Positions 61,508 through 64,000 of a stretch of DNA of 64,000 nucleotides are shown here, piece after piece. Every line of letters starts with the position of its first letter. Position 1 is the stretch's first letter. The notes below the pieces were generated by a model, which did no database searches, was not told the DNA's origin, and saw only the letters and a program-made list of their open reading frames with translations. The stretch lies in assembly GCA_032334055.1 (NCBI GenBank), contig JAUOZS010000001.1, positions 1,772,501 to 1,836,500 on the forward strand, given 5' to 3'. The translations under genes and the position numbers were made by a program. The stretch is from Selenomonadales bacterium 4137-cl. GTDB taxonomy: Bacteria; Bacillota; Negativicutes; Sporomusales; UBA7701.

Positions 61508-62575
61508 ATGCGCCAGATTCCCCTCTCCGAGGCAAAACCCGGGATGCTCCTGGCCCGATATATAATGAACGGCGCCGGCACGATACTTCTTGCCCCGGAC
61601 GTCACCCTGACCGAGGAATACCTCCGCAAACTTACGGCGCTCGGCGTGAGCACCATCTTCGTAAAAGACCCCGACCATCCCGACATTCACACCCCCGAAT
61701 ACCTCTCCATCCAAACGCAGCAACGGGCGCTGGCCGTCCTCGACACCACCATGAAGCAGATCGCCCGCGGCGACACCTTCGCCCCCGACGCCGTCGACAG
61801 CGTCGCCTCCGACATCGTCGAAGACCTCCTCATGCAGAAGAACCTCACCATCCACCTGTCAGGCATCATGACCCACGACGACGACACCCTCGCCCACAGC
61901 CTCAACTGCTCCATCTACTCCGCCATCCTCGCCAGAATCGCCGGCTTCACCATCCCCCAGATCAAAGAAGTGGCCGCCGGCGCCCTCCTCCACGACGTCG
62001 GCAAAATGTTCATCGAAAAAATCATCCTCAACAAGCCCGGCCGGCTGACCGAAGAGGAATACGCGGTCGTTAAAGTCCACGCCGAACAAGGCTTCAAATC
62101 CCTCATCTCCAGGCGGGGAGAGCTTTCCAGCCTCGTCGCCCACATGGCCTGGCAACACCACGAAAGAGTCAACGGCCAGGGTTACCCCCGCCAGCTTCAA
62201 GGCTCCGAGATCCTGCCCTACGCCAAAATACTCGCCATCACCGACGTCTACGAAGCCATCACCGTCAACCGTCCCTACCGGCGTGCCATGGCCCCCGACG
62301 CCATCTACGACACCATCCACTCCGGCCTGGGCAACGAATTCGACGCCTACCTCGGCGAGCTTTTCCTCTCCAAGCTCGCCATCTACATCGCCGGCATGCG
62401 CGTAATGCTCAACACCGGAGAAACAGGCATCGTTGCCGCCGTCCCCGAGGAAACACCGCAGCGACCTGTCGTCCGCCTCATCGCCCACCCCGACGGCAGC
62501 CCCTACACCCCTGCCAGGGAAATCAGCCTCGCCGACCACCCTAAAATCCAGATCCTCGCCACAAAAACAACATAA
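61508..62575 (+). CDS. HD-GYP domain c-di-GMP phosphodiesterase
   Basis: 355 aa. The N-terminal region (about 1-110) is a small sensor-like domain (PGMLLARYIMNGAGTILLAPDVTL). The HD-GYP domain follows: HD of LLHDVGK at residues 162-163, HHERVNGQGYP with GYP at 225-227 (Asn where many have Asp), and DVYEAIT. It should hydrolyse c-di-GMP to pGpG/GMP. AAGGAGG is 5 bases before the ATG at 61508; an upstream ATG has no such site. The C-terminal 50 residues are outside the catalytic core. Confidence 0.92.
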   Translation: MRQIPLSEAKPGMLLARYIMNGAGTILLAPDVTLTEEYLRKLTALGVSTIFVKDPDHPDIHTPEYLSIQTQQRALAVLDTTMKQIARGDTFAPDAVDSVASDIVEDLLMQKNLTIHLSGIMTHDDDTLAHSLNCSIYSAILARIAGFTIPQIKEVAAGALLHDVGKMFIEKIILNKPGRLTEEEYAVVKVHAEQGFKSLISRRGELSSLVAHMAWQHHERVNGQGYPRQLQGSEILPYAKILAITDVYEAITVNRPYRRAMAPDAIYDTIHSGLGNEFDAYLGELFLSKLAIYIAGMRVMLNTGETGIVAAVPEETPQRPVVRLIAHPDGSPYTPAREISLADHPKIQILATKTT

Positions 62576-62602
62576 AAGCGGCCCGCGCAATGCGGGCCGC
62601 TT
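62563..62602 (-). terminator. Intrinsic terminator after dapL
   Basis: A perfect 11-bp stem (AAGCGGCCCGC / GCGGGCCGCTT) is followed by TTATGTTGTTTTTG on minus. On plus it may also slow transcription past the HD-GYP gene. Confidence 0.85.
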
Positions 62603-62619
62603 CTCAATTATCCTATATC

Positions 62620-63855
62620 CTACAGCTTCAGCCGCGTCTTGATCCGGCTGATCGCCTCTTCCGTGGTCTCGCGGTTGCCAAACGCCGTGAGGCGGAAATA
62701 GCCCTCGCCCGACGGGCCGAAACCGCTGCCGGGCGTACCCACGATATTGGCCTCGCCGAGCAGCTTGTCGAAGAACGCCCACGAATCCAGGTTGTTCGGC
62801 GTCTTCAGCCAGATATAAGGCGCGTTCACGCCGCCGTAAGCCTCCAGGCCGGCGCTCTTCAAACCCTCGCGGATGATGGCCGCGTTCGTCATATAATAAT
62901 CGACCGTCGCCTTCACCTGCTCCTTGCCGGCCGGCGAATATACAGCCTCGGCGCCCTTCTGCACGACGTACGGCACCCCGTTGAACTTCGTCGTCTGCCG
63001 CCGGTTCCACATCTTATTGAGCTGCTGGGCCTCGCCGGCCTTCGTGTACCCCATCACCGTCTTGGGCACCACGGTATACGCGCAGCGGGTGCCGGTGAAG
63101 CCGGCCGTCTTCGAGAACGACCTCAGCTCGATCGCAACCTCCTTGGCCCCCTCCACCTCGTAGATGCTGTGCGGCACCTCGGGCTCGCGGATATAAGCCT
63201 CATACGCGGAATCATAGATGATGACCGCCTTATTGGCCTTCGCCCAATCCACCCACTTCTTCAGTTCCGCCTTCGGCAGCGCGGTGCCGGTCGGATTGTT
63301 CGGCACGCACAGATAAACCATGTCCACCTTCACCGCAGGCAAAGCGGGCAGGAAACCGTTCTCGGCCGTGCACGGCAAATAAACGATGCCCTCGAACCGG
63401 CCGTCGCCGCCCAGTGCGCCCGTGCGCCCCGCCATAACGTTCGTGTCAAGGTAAACCGGGTAAACGGGGTCGGTGATCGCCACCGTATTGCCCACCCCGA
63501 AAATCTCCTGGATGTTGCCCACGTCGCTCTTCGCGCCGTCGCTCACGAACACCTCGTCAGTATCCAGCTTGATGCCGCGAGCGGCATAGTCGTTCTCGAT
63601 GATCTTCTCGATCAGGAAGGAATAGCCCTGCTCAGGCCCATAGCCGCGGAAGCTCTCAGACTTAGCCATCTCGTCCACCGCCGCGTGCATCGCCTCGATA
63701 ACGGCGGACGGCAGCGGCCGCGTCACATCGCCGATCCCCAGGCGGATAACGTTGGCCTCCGGGTTGGCGGCTTTAAAAGCGGCCACGCGCCGGCCGATCT
63801 CCGCGAACAGGTAGCTGCCAGGCAGCTTGAGATAATTCTCGTTAATCAAAGCCAT
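62620..63855 (-). CDS. dapL: LL-diaminopimelate aminotransferase
   Basis: 411 aa PLP enzyme making LL-diaminopimelate from tetrahydrodipicolinate in one step (lysine and peptidoglycan synthesis). The family core [26 protein letters not shown], the NNPTGTALP motif and the PLP lysine in [12 protein letters not shown] are all present. The ATG at 63855 follows GGGGGG by about 8 bases; a 42-codon extension upstream runs through a repeat and is rejected. Confidence 0.96.
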   Translation of the reverse strand: MALINENYLKLPGSYLFAEIGRRVAAFKAANPEANVIRLGIGDVTRPLPSAVIEAMHAAVDEMAKSESFRGYGPEQGYSFLIEKIIENDYAARGIKLDTDEVFVSDGAKSDVGNIQEIFGVGNTVAITDPVYPVYLDTNVMAGRTGALGGDGRFEGIVYLPCTAENGFLPALPAVKVDMVYLCVPNNPTGTALPKAELKKWVDWAKANKAVIIYDSAYEAYIREPEVPHSIYEVEGAKEVAIELRSFSKTAGFTGTRCAYTVVPKTVMGYTKAGEAQQLNKMWNRRQTTKFNGVPYVVQKGAEAVYSPAGKEQVKATVDYYMTNAAIIREGLKSAGLEAYGGVNAPYIWLKTPNNLDSWAFFDKLLGEANIVGTPGSGFGPSGEGYFRLTAFGNRETTEEAISRIKTRLKL

Positions 63856-63910
63856 CGAAAAATCCCCCCAAATTATTATCCTAAAAATATTATCTCGCTC
63901 ATACTGTACG

Positions 63911-64000
63911 AAGGTGTCTAGAAAGCTCCAGATGCACGTCCTGATTACCCCGTAGCCAGTCGTGGATAATCGCTCGTGCAATGTGCAGGCCGCCCCGAGG
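63911..64000. repeat. Inverted-repeat element, copy E (truncated by window end)
   Basis: AAGGTGTCTAGAAAGCTCC followed by AGATGCACG resembles one end of copy B (GTCTCGAAGGTCCAGATGCA). The other end lies outside the window, so membership is likely but unproven. Confidence 0.5.

Noticed and set aside
63856..63981. N-terminal extension of dapL by 42 codons
   Set aside because: The extension crosses repeat copy E and an AT-rich leader; the internal ATG has a GGGGGG ribosome binding site and matches the family start.

Overview
The window is a continuous piece of bacterial chromosome, GC-rich but with Firmicutes-style gene control: strong AGGAGG ribosome binding sites, frequent GTG and TTG starts, SAM-I, FMN and c-di-AMP riboswitches, many intrinsic terminators and one clear sigma-54 promoter. 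Gene content (RemA, Hsp33, omega, LL-diaminopimelate aminotransferase, an Stk1/PASTA kinase, both PssA and Psd, a soluble MCP) fits a diderm, probably spore-forming Negativicute such as a member of the Sporomusaceae. This assignment is an inference from content; there is no rRNA or tRNA in the window to confirm it.

Layout. 1-9.2 kb (minus strand): HAD phosphatase, TIGR04086 membrane protein, surE, queE-queD (queuosine precursor), a family 2 glycosyltransferase with its own promoter and structured leader, psd-pssA (phosphatidylethanolamine synthesis), a WecG/TagA glycosyltransferase and a class A PBP. 9.3-10.3 kb: a polysaccharide deacetylase on the plus strand. 10.3-21.3 kb (minus): an accessory catabolic region with three parts: a DUF3870 / N-acyl-D-amino-acid deacylase / permease cassette with an attenuator-like leader, a soluble MCP, and a sigma-54-controlled operon (BKACE enzyme, 3-hydroxyacyl dehydrogenase, AtoE permease) next to its presumed enhancer-binding activator; guaB follows. 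21.5-33.6 kb: an amidohydrolase, a solitary PglX-like adenine methylase, a c-di-AMP-riboswitch-controlled 3D-domain wall protein, fixC-fixX, several small unknown proteins, a TVP38 membrane protein, recG and a DUF1858 protein.

33.7-60.3 kb is the conserved Firmicutes housekeeping block. rpmB is on plus. On minus, in transcription order from the right, are yicC, remA-gmk-rpoZ-coaBC, metK (SAM-I riboswitch), an HMA-like protein, priA-def-fmt-DUF116-rsmB-rlmN, two FHA proteins, a PP2C phosphatase, ftsW, a class B PBP, the PASTA kinase, rsgA, rpe, the FMN-riboswitch-controlled ribD-ribE-ribBA-ribH operon, a YfcE phosphoesterase and hslO. The right edge has an unknown secreted protein, an HD-GYP phosphodiesterase (plus) and dapL (minus).

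The most interesting signals are regulatory. (1) Two tandem 18-bp dyads, 22 bp apart centre to centre, overlap the end of the sigma-54 activator gene about 150 bp upstream of a near-perfect -24/-12 promoter. (2) A roughly 110-nt leader with its own promoter ends in an intrinsic terminator directly before the deacylase ribosome binding site; it matches no riboswitch class I recognise. (3) A family of about 120-180 bp inverted-repeat elements has four copies plus a probable truncated fifth; one copy sits inside the P2 loop of the FMN riboswitch and another supplies the stop codon of the DUF116 gene. No CRISPR array, insertion sequence or prophage was seen.
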